A DNA stretch of 64,000 nucleotides, taken from NCBI GenBank assembly GCA_036275915.1, contig DASUCV010000009.1, forward strand, positions 62,001-126,000. The letters are read 5' to 3'. This document shows positions 35,526-44,080 of the stretch, piece after piece. How positions within the stretch are numbered: position 1 is the stretch's first letter; every line of letters begins with the position of its first letter. Under the pieces are notes generated by a model, which saw only the letters and a program-made list of their open reading frames with translations, was not told where the DNA came from and searched no databases. Both the position numbers and the translations under genes were made by a program. The DNA is from Candidatus Polarisedimenticolaceae bacterium (lineage in GTDB: Bacteria > Acidobacteriota > Polarisedimenticolia > Polarisedimenticolales > DASRJG01).

Positions 35526-36550
35526 CGTGCGGCTCCGGCCAGCGTCAAGAGGAGCGCCCGTTGCGCGTGGAGACGGTTCTCGGCCTGATCGACGACGGCC
35601 GACCACGGCCCGTCGAGCACCGCGTCGTCGACCTCGACGTTCCGGCGGACCGGCAGGCAGTGGAGGAGCGCGCCGCGTCCGTCCCGCGTGCGGCGCATCC
35701 AGTCCTCCGTCACCCGCCAACGCCGGAGCGGGGCGCGCAGGACGCTCTCGGCCGCGGCGTCGCCGAAGAGATCGAGCGCTCCCCACGACTTCGCGTAGAC
35801 GACGTCGGCGCCCGAGACCGCCTCGGCGGGATCGTCGACGACGGTGACCGTCCCACGGCGCGCGGCGGCGATCGACCGGATCGTCGCCATGTCCTCGGGA
35901 TCGAGGTCGTAGCCGTCCGGCCTCGCGATGACGAGCTCCATGCCGAGCCGCGCCGCGGCGAGCGCCGCGCTCACCGGCACCGCCGTCGGGAGAGGCCTGG
36001 GATGCCACGCCCAGACGAGCGCGAAGCGGCGCCCCGCGGGATCGGGGAGGCGCTCGCGGATCGTCTGCAGGTCGCCGAGCTCCTGGCAGGGATGACGCCG
36101 CGACGACTCGAGGTTGATGACCGGCTTCTCGCAGTGCTCGGTGAAGCTCGCCAGGATCGGGTCGCGCCGGGCCTCGGCCCAGCTCGCGCCGCGCGGGAAC
36201 GAGCGGAGCGCGACGAAATCGGCGTACCGGCCGAGAACGCGCGCCGCCTCGACGACGTGCTCGATGCGATCGCCGTCCATGATCGCGCAGCGCTCCGTCT
36301 CGAACGGCCAGCTTCCCTTCCCCGGCTCGATCGTGAGCGCGACCCCTCCGTGGAGGAACATCCCGGCCTCGAGGCTCGTCCGCGTTCGAAGGGAAGGGTC
36401 GAGGAAGACCATGGCGAGGACCTTGCGCTCGAGTCCGCCGGTGATCTCGCCGGCCTTCACCCGGGCGGCGAGCGCGAGCATCCGGTCGACCTCGTCGAAC
36501 GAGCGGTCCTCGACGGCGGTGAAGTCCTTCTTGACGGCGACGTTCAGCAT
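35522..36550 (-). CDS. argF': N-acyl-ornithine (acetyl/succinyl) carbamoyltransferase
   Basis: A 342-residue transcarbamylase. SLRTRTS (carbamoyl phosphate), HPCQELGD, VVYAKSWGALDLFG, HCLPVRRNVEVDDAV and QAENRLHAQRA match N-acetylornithine transcarbamylase (AOTCase) much better than OTCase. Two positions differ from Xanthomonas AOTCase as I remember it. The specificity Glu92 corresponds to Ile96 here (MDGDRIEH), and changes at that site favour succinylornithine. The carboxylated Lys302 is replaced by Glu in RRNVEV. So the substrate may be N-succinylornithine and the acidic group is built in. ATG 36550 overlaps the argC stop by 7 bp. Confidence 0.88.
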   Translation of the reverse strand: MLNVAVKKDFTAVEDRSFDEVDRMLALAARVKAGEITGGLERKVLAMVFLDPSLRTRTSLEAGMFLHGGVALTIEPGKGSWPFETERCAIMDGDRIEHVVEAARVLGRYADFVALRSFPRGASWAEARRDPILASFTEHCEKPVINLESSRRHPCQELGDLQTIRERLPDPAGRRFALVWAWHPRPLPTAVPVSAALAAARLGMELVIARPDGYDLDPEDMATIRSIAAARRGTVTVVDDPAEAVSGADVVYAKSWGALDLFGDAAAESVLRAPLRRWRVTEDWMRRTRDGRGALLHCLPVRRNVEVDDAVLDGPWSAVVDQAENRLHAQRALLLTLAGAAR

Positions 36551-37560
36551 GGGAACACCCCCGAGAGCCTGAGGCCGGCATCTTCCGGGAGGCCGAGGGC
36601 GAGGTTCATCGCCTGGATGGCCTGACCCGCGGCGCCTTTGACGAGGTTGTCGATCGCGACGTGGATCTGGATCTCGTCGCCGGCATCGGACACCGCGGCG
36701 TGGACGAGCGCCATGTTCGTGCCGACGACGTGCGCCAGGGCCGGCGGCTCGTCGACGACGCGCACGAACCGTCGCCCTCCGTACGCGTCGGCGAGCAGGT
36801 CGCGCCCCGGCCGCTCGAATTTTCCGCGCGCGTGGAGGGTGAGATAGATCCCGCGCACGAACGGCCCCTGGTGCGTGATCAGCCGGGGCCGCGCGGAGCC
36901 CTGACCCCCCCAGACACGCCAGCGCTCCATGATCTCCGCCTCGTGCCGGTGCCCGAGGACCGAGTAGGCCTGGACGTTCGAGGCGCGCCGCGGGTGGTGC
37001 GTCGAGTCCTTGGGCTGGGTCCCGGCGCCGCTGCTCCCAGTGATCGCGAAGAGAACGGGAGACGATCCGGACCCGGAGACGGGGCGCAGGGCGAGCGCGG
37101 CGGCGGTCGCGAAGCATCCGGGCACGGCGAGGGCGTCCCGTCCCTCGAGCGCGTCCCCTTCCACGTCGGCGAGCGCGTACGTGAAGCGCGGAAGGAGCGC
37201 GGGATCGGCGTGCTCGCCGTAGTACGCGCGGTAGAGCGACGTGTCGTGCACACGGAAATCGGCGGCGAGATCGACGATGAGCTTGGGGCCGGCGTCCATG
37301 ACCTCGCGCGCGATTCGCGACGAGGCGCCGTGCTCGAGCGCCAGGAAGACGACGTCGCATCCGCGCGCCAAGCCGCCGGGCTCGAGCGGCGCGAACCTCG
37401 CATCGGTGAGCCCGGCGACGCCGGGGTGGAGATCGCCCCACGGCCGGCCCGCCTGCGAGCGGCTGCCCGCCGTGAGCGACGTCACCTCGGGGTGCTCGAG
37501 GAGGAGGCGCAGGAGCTCACCGCCGGTGAAGCCGGCCGCCCCGAGGACCGCGACGTTCAT
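36544..37560 (-). CDS. argC: N-acetyl-gamma-glutamyl-phosphate reductase
   Basis: A 338-residue NADPH-dependent reductase that makes N-acylglutamate semialdehyde. Rossmann motif GAAGFTGGELLRLLLEHPE at residues 7-25 and the catalytic cysteine in VPGCFATAAALAL; ITGSSGAGTQPKDSTHHP is the conserved substrate loop. The ATG overlaps the stop of the preceding P-loop gene (ATGA). Close match to the family in length and motifs. Confidence 0.96.
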   Translation of the reverse strand: MNVAVLGAAGFTGGELLRLLLEHPEVTSLTAGSRSQAGRPWGDLHPGVAGLTDARFAPLEPGGLARGCDVVFLALEHGASSRIAREVMDAGPKLIVDLAADFRVHDTSLYRAYYGEHADPALLPRFTYALADVEGDALEGRDALAVPGCFATAAALALRPVSGSGSSPVLFAITGSSGAGTQPKDSTHHPRRASNVQAYSVLGHRHEAEIMERWRVWGGQGSARPRLITHQGPFVRGIYLTLHARGKFERPGRDLLADAYGGRRFVRVVDEPPALAHVVGTNMALVHAAVSDAGDEIQIHVAIDNLVKGAAGQAIQAMNLALGLPEDAGLRLSGVFPC

Positions 37561-38621
37561 GCCGTCACCGCGGTGGCGAGCCGCGCGCGGACGGCGGCGA
37601 GCAGACCGGCGGGATCGCGGCGCGCGTTGTGGGACGGGAGGCCCAGGTCGCGGCGCACCGCGGCTTGGCCCACCTCGTTGTCGGTGACCGGTCCGGTCAC
37701 CGCCGCGATCGGCTGCCGGAAACGGTCGCGGTAGAGCATCGCCGCCCCCCACGCCGCGACCGGATCGGGCGCCGCGACGACGTGCGCCGCCGACGCCTCC
37801 ATGAGATCGGCGTCGTGCAAGACGTCCTGGACGCCGTACTCGCCGAGGATCCCGTCGCCGAGCTCCGCGACGATCACGTCGGGAAGGGCGCCGCGCAGCC
37901 GGTTGAGGATCCCCTTGGCGAGCGGCACCGTCGATCCGGACGCCGTCGACGCCGCTCCCGCGTCGTTGAACGTCAGCGCGGCGAACGCCCCTGCGTCGAG
38001 CATCGAGAGCGCATCGCGCATGAGCGCCACGCCGGTCAGCTTCGCGGCCGCCACGCGGAGGCCCGCGCGCGCAAGGCCGCGGACGAGTGCGGTCGCGGCG
38101 ACGGTCTTTCCGGCGTTCATGCACGTGCCCGCGACGTAGACGACCGGCGCCCCGGGGACGAGCCGGTCGGCCGGGGGGACGGCGCCGTCCTTGATGTGCG
38201 CGGGCCGGCCGATGCGGTCGCCCAGCTCCGGAAACGCGAGCACCGCCCCCAGGACCTCGGCGCGGAACGGCGGCCCCAGCTCCGGATGCGCCGTCGTGTT
38301 GGCGCCGAGGATGCCGCCCAGGTTCAGGACGTCGATCGTGTCGCCGGCCTCGATCCGCTCCGGCACCGCGCCGGCGTAGCCGAAGAGCGCGCGCCGAGCG
38401 CCGAGCGTGCCGGCGAGCACGTCGCCCTCGCGGAGGGGGACCATCCGCCCGTGCACGTCCTCGACCGTGTTGTAGGTCGTCTTGTCGTTCAGGATCCGGA
38501 CGGCGAGGACGTAACCCTCGGCGGCGACGATCGAGCGGCCCACCGTGACCTCCCGCGCGAGCCGCGCGTTCCGCGTGGAGCTCGAGATCCGGTCGACCGC
38601 GACGCGCGTGGTGTCGTGCAC
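37557..38621 (-). CDS. P-loop protein of unknown function within the arginine operon
   Basis: A 354-residue protein with a beta-rich N-terminal part (about 1-130) and a Walker A motif GTCMNAGKT at about 168-176, followed by AATALVRGLARAGLRVAAAKLTG, the pattern of SIMIBI-class P-loop proteins related to DUF1611 and dethiobiotin synthetase-like enzymes. ELGDGILGEYG (about 255-265) could be Walker B. GTG start one base after the argG stop and ATGA overlap with argC, so it is firmly part of the operon. Carboxylation, amide ligation or a nucleotide-driven chaperone role could be imagined; none is shown. Confidence 0.8.
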   Translation of the reverse strand: MHDTTRVAVDRISSSTRNARLAREVTVGRSIVAAEGYVLAVRILNDKTTYNTVEDVHGRMVPLREGDVLAGTLGARRALFGYAGAVPERIEAGDTIDVLNLGGILGANTTAHPELGPPFRAEVLGAVLAFPELGDRIGRPAHIKDGAVPPADRLVPGAPVVYVAGTCMNAGKTVAATALVRGLARAGLRVAAAKLTGVALMRDALSMLDAGAFAALTFNDAGAASTASGSTVPLAKGILNRLRGALPDVIVAELGDGILGEYGVQDVLHDADLMEASAAHVVAAPDPVAAWGAAMLYRDRFRQPIAAVTGPVTDNEVGQAAVRRDLGLPSHNARRDPAGLLAAVRARLATAVTA

Positions 38622-38622
38622 G

Positions 38623-39801
38623 TTACGACCGGCGTGCGGCGAGGAGGTCGGGAACGGCGGAGATCCGCGCGAACGCGCGCGCCTCCTCGCCGCTCCAGAG
38701 GTGCGGCTCTTCTCCGTACACGGCGATCTCGGGAGCGAAGAGCGAGTGCGGGCTCCGCGCCCCGGTGACGAGGAAGCGCCCCGTGTCCAGCCGCACCCGC
38801 GTCTCGCCGTCGACCGCGCGCTGGGAGCTGTCGATCAGAGTCTCGATGTCGCGAAGGGCCGGGTCGAACCAGTGGCCCTCGTGGAGACGATCGCCGTAGA
38901 AGCGGCCGAGGTGGTCCTTCCAGAACGCCTGCCACCGCGTGAGGACGAGCTTCTCGAGCTCGCGATGCGCCGCGACGAGGACGAGCGCCGCTCCGGCCTC
39001 GAACCCGATCCGGCCCTTGATCCCGAGGGCGGTCTCGCCGATGTGGATCCCGCGGCCGATGCCGTGGGCGGCGCAGCGCTCCGCGAGGCGGCGGACCAGC
39101 TCGGGCTCCCAGAGCGCCTCACCGTCGAGCGAGACGGGGACGCCGCGCGTCCAGCCGATGATCGCGTCCTCGGGGCCGGGTGCGTCGGGCGGGGCCGAGA
39201 GCCAATCCTCCGGCGGCCCCTCCCACGCGTCGTGCGTCCATCCGCCGCCGTAGGTCGCCCCCCAGAGGCCGCGGTTGATGGAGTACGCCGCCGACGGCGC
39301 CGGCACCGGGAGGCCGCGCTCGACGAGGTAGCGCGTCGCGGCCTCGCGCGTGAGCGAGACGTCCCGCACCGGCGTCACGACCCGCATCTCGGGTGCGAGC
39401 ACCCGGAACGCGACGTCGAACCGCACCTGGTCGTTTCCCGCGCCGGTCGAGCCGTGCGCGAGCGACGCCGCCCCGATCTCCCGCGCCCGCTCGACGACCG
39501 AGATCGCCTGCTGCGTGCGCTCGGCCGCGACGGAGAGCGGGTAGACCTCGCCGCGGAGGACGTTGCCGCGGATGAGCACGCGCACGAACCGGCGGAAGAC
39601 CGCATCGCGGGCGTCGATCGCGTGGTGCGCCTCCGCTCCGAGCGCCTCCGACCGCTTCGCGATCTCGTCGCGCTCGCTCTCGTCGACGCCGCCGGTGTCG
39701 ACGTACACGGTGTGGACGACGAAGCCGTCCTCGCGCAGGCGCGCGACGCAGTAGCTGGTGTCGAGACCCCCGCTGAACGCCAAGGCGACGATGTTTTGCA
39801 T
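38623..39801 (-). CDS. argG: Argininosuccinate synthase
   Basis: A 392-residue ATP-dependent ligase joining citrulline and aspartate. N-terminal ATP pyrophosphatase loop ALAFSGGLDTSYC; HGSTGAGNDQVRFD and the C-terminal KGRIGFEAGAAL region match the family. First gene of the arginine operon. The ATG at 39801 lies inside the right part of a palindrome, has no Shine-Dalgarno sequence, and is preceded by a CATAAC -10-like box, so translation is probably leaderless. Confidence 0.97.
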   Translation of the reverse strand: MQNIVALAFSGGLDTSYCVARLREDGFVVHTVYVDTGGVDESERDEIAKRSEALGAEAHHAIDARDAVFRRFVRVLIRGNVLRGEVYPLSVAAERTQQAISVVERAREIGAASLAHGSTGAGNDQVRFDVAFRVLAPEMRVVTPVRDVSLTREAATRYLVERGLPVPAPSAAYSINRGLWGATYGGGWTHDAWEGPPEDWLSAPPDAPGPEDAIIGWTRGVPVSLDGEALWEPELVRRLAERCAAHGIGRGIHIGETALGIKGRIGFEAGAALVLVAAHRELEKLVLTRWQAFWKDHLGRFYGDRLHEGHWFDPALRDIETLIDSSQRAVDGETRVRLDTGRFLVTGARSPHSLFAPEIAVYGEEPHLWSGEEARAFARISAVPDLLAARRS

Positions 39802-39817
39802 AACGCATAGTTATGCA
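39797..39817. promoter_or_regulatory. Palindromic operator over the argG start, probable ARG box
   Basis: TGCATAAC and GTTATGCA are perfect 8-bp arms around a 5-base spacer. The site covers the argG start codon and overlaps the likely -10, ideal for repression. It is AT-rich, and TGCATAA resembles half-sites of ArgR operators. argR is the eighth gene of the same operon. Confidence 0.65.
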
Positions 39818-39893
39818 TACTCGCGCGGCGCGCGCAAGACCCTCTACGATTCAGGGTTCGGCGAGGGTTCAGAGTTCAGAACCATTACCGTCC

Positions 39894-39899
39894 TAGAAT
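39894..39899 (+). promoter_or_regulatory. -10 box of the ABC permease gene (leaderless type)
   Basis: TAGAAT ends 8 bases before the ATG at 39908. The region 39818-39893 contains short imperfect repeats of AGGGTTC and GTTCAGA but no -35 match. Confidence 0.5.
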
Positions 39900-39907
39900 C
39901 GGTGGCG

Positions 39908-41101
39908 ATGCGACCGATCGTTGCCCTGGTCTCGTTCCACGCGGCGTCCGGGGCGCGCGTTGCGATGCGGGCGGCCGTCCCGCTTGCCGGCGCGATCACC
40001 GTCACCATCGGGCTGACCCCGAACCCGTACGGCAGCCTTCGTGCGATCGTCGCCGAAACGGCGGCGCCTCGCGCGTCGGTGAGCTTCGACGTGGCGGCGG
40101 CTGCGCTCGCGTTCTCGCTCGCGGCGTGGGCGGCGCCGCGACTCACCTCGGGCGCTGAAGGATGGATGGCGTCGCTGCCGGCTGGCGCCGCGTCGAGGCG
40201 CCGCGCACTCGTCCTCGGCATCGCCCTGGCCCAGGCGCCGCTCGTGACGGCCGTCGCCGGGTTCTCCCTCTTTGGCGGCTTCAGCGTAGCGCGGATCGTG
40301 ACTCTCGTCCTCGTCACGATCGGCACCGCCTACGCCGTTCTCCCGCGGCGCCGGCTCCTCGTCGCACCGCTGGCGGCGGCGGGAGCGATCGCGTCGTTCT
40401 CGAGCCTCGCCGCCGGCGCAGCGCTCGTCATCGCCGCCGATCTCGTCGCGGGGCGCGAGACGCGATCGCGCGCCCGCGCCCGCCGCACCGTCGGGATCGC
40501 GTCGGCGTGGCGCCTCGCGTGGCGCGCGACCGCGAGAGCGATGCCCGAGGTGTGGGCGCTCGCGGGAGTGCCGCTCCTCGTCGCGCTCCTCTTCACGAGG
40601 AACAACACGCTCGTGCCCGAGGCGGCGGCGCGCGCTTCGCGGCTCGGCGCGGCGGCGGCGATCGTCGTGAGCCTGTCCGCCCTTGCCGGCCGTCTCGCCA
40701 TGGCGCGCCCGCCCTGGCGGTGGGCGCGCTCCCTCCCGTGGACCTCGAGGCACCGGATCGTCGACGACGCGGTCTATCTCGGCGCCGTCGCGGTGCCGAT
40801 CGTCCTCGTCGCGGCATTCGCGGCGCCGCTCCCGGCGACCCTCGCCGCTCTGGCGCTTCCTGCCGCGGCGATCCGCGCGGCCGGGGCGATTCGTCGCGGC
40901 CGGCTCTCCTCGTTCTTCCTGGAGGGGATGCTCGGCGCCATGACGTTCGCGCTTCTCCCCTGGGTCGTCGTGCTCGCCGCCGCGGCAACGCCGTGGCTCC
41001 TCGCGGTCGCCGCGCGGGATGAGGCGCGACTTCCCGTGAGCCGTTTCGTGCCGCTCGCGCATCAGGCGGGCGGCGATCCCGCGTCGTGGAGCGGACGGTG
41101 A
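39908..41101 (+). CDS. ABC transporter-associated integral membrane protein
   Basis: A 397-residue, alanine-rich protein with roughly ten membrane segments and few polar motifs. Its stop overlaps the start of an ABC ATPase gene (GTGA), so it is the likely permease of a two-gene exporter. It resembles no permease I can name; substrate unknown. The ATG was chosen because a TAGAAT box lies 8 bases upstream, although the frame is open further 5'. Confidence 0.78.
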   Translation: MRPIVALVSFHAASGARVAMRAAVPLAGAITVTIGLTPNPYGSLRAIVAETAAPRASVSFDVAAAALAFSLAAWAAPRLTSGAEGWMASLPAGAASRRRALVLGIALAQAPLVTAVAGFSLFGGFSVARIVTLVLVTIGTAYAVLPRRRLLVAPLAAAGAIASFSSLAAGAALVIAADLVAGRETRSRARARRTVGIASAWRLAWRATARAMPEVWALAGVPLLVALLFTRNNTLVPEAAARASRLGAAAAIVVSLSALAGRLAMARPPWRWARSLPWTSRHRIVDDAVYLGAVAVPIVLVAAFAAPLPATLAALALPAAAIRAAGAIRRGRLSSFFLEGMLGAMTFALLPWVVVLAAAATPWLLAVAARDEARLPVSRFVPLAHQAGGDPASWSGR

Positions 41102-41793
41102 TCGTCCTCGACGGCGTCCGCTTCGGGTACGACCGTGCGGCTCCCGTGATCGCGGTCACCGGACGGCTGGAGATCGAACCCGGGCTCACGCTTCTCCTGG
41201 GGCCGAACGGAACCGGCAAGAGCACGTTCCTGCGGCTCATCGCAGGGGTCGAGCATCCCGATGCGGGAACGATCGCGATCGGTGGGATCGATCTCTGGAA
41301 GGACGAGGCGGCGGCCCGGCGCACGCTGGCCTACGTCCCGGAGCAGCCCGAGCTGACGCCGTTCGCGAGCGTCCTCGAGGTCCTGCGCCTCGTCGCACGC
41401 CTTCGCGGCGAGCCCGCGAGCGCAGCCGGCGCGGCCCTCGAGCGCGCGGGTCTCGGCGCGCTTGCGCGCCGCTCGATCCGCGAGATGTCGATGGGCCAGA
41501 GGCGCCGCGCCATCCTCGCCGCTGCGTGGATCGGCTCGCCGCGCGTCGTCCTCCTCGACGAGCCGCTCGAGGGAATGGATCGCGACACCCAGGACGCGAT
41601 CCTCGCCTGGGTGCGCGATCTCGATGCAACCGGCGCCACCGTCGTCGTCGCGACGCACGACCTCGACCCGTTCGTGGCGACGGCACGAAGCGCGATCGCG
41701 TTCGCCGGCCCGGAGCCGGGCGTCGTCGCCTTGCCGGCGGACGGCGAGCCGAAGCGCCGCGCGCTCGAGGCGCTCGCTCGTTCCCCTCAGTAA
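41098..41793 (+). CDS. ABC transporter ATP-binding protein
   Basis: A 231-residue nucleotide-binding subunit. Walker A GPNGTGKST, Q-loop near YVPEQPELTP, signature MSMGQRRRAILA (ABC signature with S-M-G-Q), Walker B VVLLDEPLEGMD and switch His in VVATHDLD. GTG 41098 is preferred because GGAG lies 7 bases upstream. The stop overlaps the convergent lipoprotein gene by 7 bp. Organisation suggests export. Confidence 0.92.
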   Translation: MIVLDGVRFGYDRAAPVIAVTGRLEIEPGLTLLLGPNGTGKSTFLRLIAGVEHPDAGTIAIGGIDLWKDEAAARRTLAYVPEQPELTPFASVLEVLRLVARLRGEPASAAGAALERAGLGALARRSIREMSMGQRRRAILAAAWIGSPRVVLLDEPLEGMDRDTQDAILAWVRDLDATGATVVVATHDLDPFVATARSAIAFAGPEPGVVALPADGEPKRRALEALARSPQ

Positions 41794-42380
41794 CCGCCGC
41801 CGCCTCCGGTCGCGACCCCGCGCAGGGTGGCGCTCACGCCGTCGAACGTGACCGCGCCGATCGGAGTGCGCGTCGAGCTGAGCGCCTCGGGCCGTTCGTT
41901 CCCGATCCCGACGAGCGTGAGGCTCGTGGCACCGGGTCCCGTGAGGTCGAACGACAGCTCGATGACGACCGCCGACGCGCCGGGGATCCCGTTGCCCGGC
42001 CCGCCTCCCTGCGTGTCGACCCTGACCGCGACGACGGACGGATCCGACGCGCCGTCGACGTCGATCGCGATCGTCTGCCCGGCCCCCGCGACGAGCGCCG
42101 TCTGGCGGTACATCGTCTGCGGCGCGAACCGGGCGATGCTCGTCTCGCCGATGCGAACGCCGAAGGCGAATCCGGCGAGGTCGAGCGCGGGCTCGGGGCC
42201 GTAGATGACGGCGTCGACGACGACCCTCCCGCCCGAACCCGACTTGCGCACGAGCTTGACGAGCCCGGGCGACGGTGCCGTCGCGCTGGCGGTGAACTGA
42301 CCGGAGATCATCGTCGTACCACCACCGCAACCGACGAGTGTCGAGGCGAGGAGCAGAGTCGCTGGCAGAACGTGTCTCAT
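41787..42380 (-). CDS. Lipoprotein, cohesin-like beta-rich
   Basis: A 197-residue lipoprotein. Signal peptide with lipobox STLVGC (Cys near 18), then a beta-rich domain of repeated strands (VVVDAVIYGPEPALDLAGFAFGV ... VVIELSFDLTGPG), suggestive of a cohesin- or Ig-like fold. C-terminus ends in a GGGGGY run. GGAG lies 9 bases upstream of the ATG. Function unknown. It follows the secreted protein gene by 127 bp; that gap (42381-42507) holds only a weak hairpin at 42463-42482 with no T-tract. Confidence 0.75.
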   Translation of the reverse strand: MRHVLPATLLLASTLVGCGGGTTMISGQFTASATAPSPGLVKLVRKSGSGGRVVVDAVIYGPEPALDLAGFAFGVRIGETSIARFAPQTMYRQTALVAGAGQTIAIDVDGASDPSVVAVRVDTQGGGPGNGIPGASAVVIELSFDLTGPGATSLTLVGIGNERPEALSSTRTPIGAVTFDGVSATLRGVATGGGGGY

Positions 42381-42507
42381 GACGAAACTCCTTTCTCTCA
42401 GGCAAGGCTGGGGGGACGGACGCCCGGCACCACGGAGAGGCCCGCGGGGAGATCGGGGTGGGTTGGCTCCCTTCGGGCCAAGCCGGAACGGCGTCCCCCC
42501 ATGGGGT

Positions 42508-43944
42508 TCAGCGATCATCCGAATCACGGCCGTCGGAGACGGGCACCTCGGGAACGACCGGGTGCACGGATCCGTTGAGGATCCAGGCGCGCTGGCTCGG
42601 CGCGAATCGCGGCGCCAGCAGGCCGTCGTTGATCTCGCGCGTCACCGCGAAGCGATCGAAGCTCGTCGCCGGGAGGAAGAGGCGTGCGTTGTCCTCGAAG
42701 CCGTCGCTCGCGGAGTCGACGTCCCCCTCGACCGCGGAGATGACGCCGTCGCCGTTCTGATCGACGCGCGCCACCTCGGCCGCGTAGGCGTCGAACAGAC
42801 GCTGCGGGAACGTGACGCCGGGCTCGAACGACGCCGGCCTCTCGTACACGTCGAGGAGGATCTCGTGGGCGAGCCCGCTCGGGATGAAGCGATTGCGGAA
42901 CTCGCGTTGATTGTCGGCGTCACCGTCGAACTTGTCGGGATCGCGCGGGAGCGCCGGGTCGTCGCCGTAGCGGACCGGATCGTTGCGCACGCCGGAGGGC
43001 CCGGACCCGGGCACGACGTCCCGCAGGTCGGCGAGCCGCCCGGACTCGAACGTGCCGGGAATCCCGCCGGTGAACGGCAGCTCGTAGAGCGGGAAGACCC
43101 AGTTCGTCGTGTAGTTGAACTCCCAGTAGGAGTGAACGTCGCTCTGCTGGAGCGCGTTGTAGGCGCCCATGCTCAAGAAGATCGGCACGAGGTTGCTCTG
43201 GACGTCCGGGAAGTGGTCGGTCTCTGCGGGGAAGTGCACGTCCTTGCCGTCGCTCGTGAAGAGGACCCCTGCCGTTCCGTCGTGTCCGACGCCCATCGCC
43301 GCGAGGAGCGCCGCGTCCGCCGGGAGGATCGTCCCGAAACGCGCGTGACCGTCGGCACGCGCGGTTCCGGTCGGGGCGACGGTGAGGTCGTGGATCATCC
43401 ACCCTTCGTACCAGCCGCTCTCGTTGTTGATCACGAAGAGCGGGTCGATGTCGGTGAAGAGGTCGATGAACGCCCGCGGATCGCTCGGGTCGGTCGGCAG
43501 GCCGGGCTTCGGCTCGAGGACGAGGCGGACGGCTCCGATCGTCGGGATGCCGCAGTCGGCGCCGGTCGCGGTGAGCATGACCTGGTCGTTGACGCCGGGG
43601 AAGATCGTCGTGAAGACGTTCGGCTCGAAGCCGTGAGTGTCGAGAAGGTAGTACTGGAAGAGGCGGCTCGGCTGCCCCGACTCCGCGAACACCTGGAGCG
43701 GTACGGCGGTGTGAGGCCGCCCCGCGAGCCGCACGAGCTGTTGTTTGAGCGGGGTCGGCAGTAGCCTCACATCAGTCCTGCTCGCGATCTGGACCATGTC
43801 GGTGATCGCGTGCGGGTTGGGGTGGCACGGGGCGGGGATCGTGTCGGTCGCGAGCCGCACCGGCGTCGTCGCCGACGCCGCATCGCTCGCCGCGGCCGCG
43901 ACGACCGCAGCCGCGAGCGCGATCGCTTTCACCATCTTGAACAT
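42508..43944 (-). CDS. Secreted protein with EF-hand-like segment, sigma-54 controlled
   Basis: A 478-residue exported protein: signal peptide about 1-25 (VKAIALAAAVVAAAASDAASA), then a domain I do not recognise. Near 400 lies DQNGDGVISAVEGD, an EF-hand/dockerin-like calcium loop. Many Asp-Gly turns and a Pro-rich C-terminal tail (PVVPEVPVSDGRDSD). Shine-Dalgarno AGGAGG 5 bases upstream. A sigma-54 promoter 39 bases before the start makes it a probable target of the activator encoded at 44400-46490. Confidence 0.78.
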   Translation of the reverse strand: MFKMVKAIALAAAVVAAAASDAASATTPVRLATDTIPAPCHPNPHAITDMVQIASRTDVRLLPTPLKQQLVRLAGRPHTAVPLQVFAESGQPSRLFQYYLLDTHGFEPNVFTTIFPGVNDQVMLTATGADCGIPTIGAVRLVLEPKPGLPTDPSDPRAFIDLFTDIDPLFVINNESGWYEGWMIHDLTVAPTGTARADGHARFGTILPADAALLAAMGVGHDGTAGVLFTSDGKDVHFPAETDHFPDVQSNLVPIFLSMGAYNALQQSDVHSYWEFNYTTNWVFPLYELPFTGGIPGTFESGRLADLRDVVPGSGPSGVRNDPVRYGDDPALPRDPDKFDGDADNQREFRNRFIPSGLAHEILLDVYERPASFEPGVTFPQRLFDAYAAEVARVDQNGDGVISAVEGDVDSASDGFEDNARLFLPATSFDRFAVTREINDGLLAPRFAPSQRAWILNGSVHPVVPEVPVSDGRDSDDR

Positions 43945-43993
43945 CGGAGCCTCCTTTGCGCCCGCTTCCGTAGCGCGCGCGCTTCATCGAATC

Positions 43994-44007
43994 GCAGGAG
44001 GCGTGCC
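43994..44007 (-). promoter_or_regulatory. Sigma-54 promoter of the secreted protein gene
   Basis: Minus strand: TGGCACGCCTCCTGC, with GG at 44007-44006, GC at 43995-43994 and exactly 10 bases between. It shares 20 of 21 bases with the second promoter at 47084-47097. Predicted start near 43983 leaves a 39-base leader with a good Shine-Dalgarno sequence. A GGCAA-T-TTGCC palindrome (44061-44071) lies 54 bp upstream. Confidence 0.8.
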
Positions 44008-44060
44008 AGGGGATCGAGCGCGCCGTCCGGATGGAATCGCGTCGCGTGTTCCCAGCGGCT

Positions 44061-44071
44061 GGCAATTTGCC
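44061..44071. promoter_or_regulatory. Possible enhancer palindrome upstream of the sigma-54 promoter
   Basis: GGCAATTTGCC is a perfect 11-bp palindrome. On the minus strand it extends to GCCGGCA-N3-TGCCAGC, whose half-site matches the arms of the hairpin at 47137-47167 upstream of the twin promoter. Activator binding is inferred. Confidence 0.35.
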
Positions 44072-44080
44072 GGCTGGCCG

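Noticed and set aside
35522-36550. Ordinary ornithine carbamoyltransferase (argF).
   Set aside because: The KSWGAL, HPCQE and HCLPxRRNV segments match the acyl-ornithine enzymes, and an acylcitrulline deacylase-like gene is in the operon.
42463-42482. Imperfect hairpin after the secreted protein gene, considered as a terminator.
   Set aside because: It has a bulge and no T-tract follows on the minus strand.
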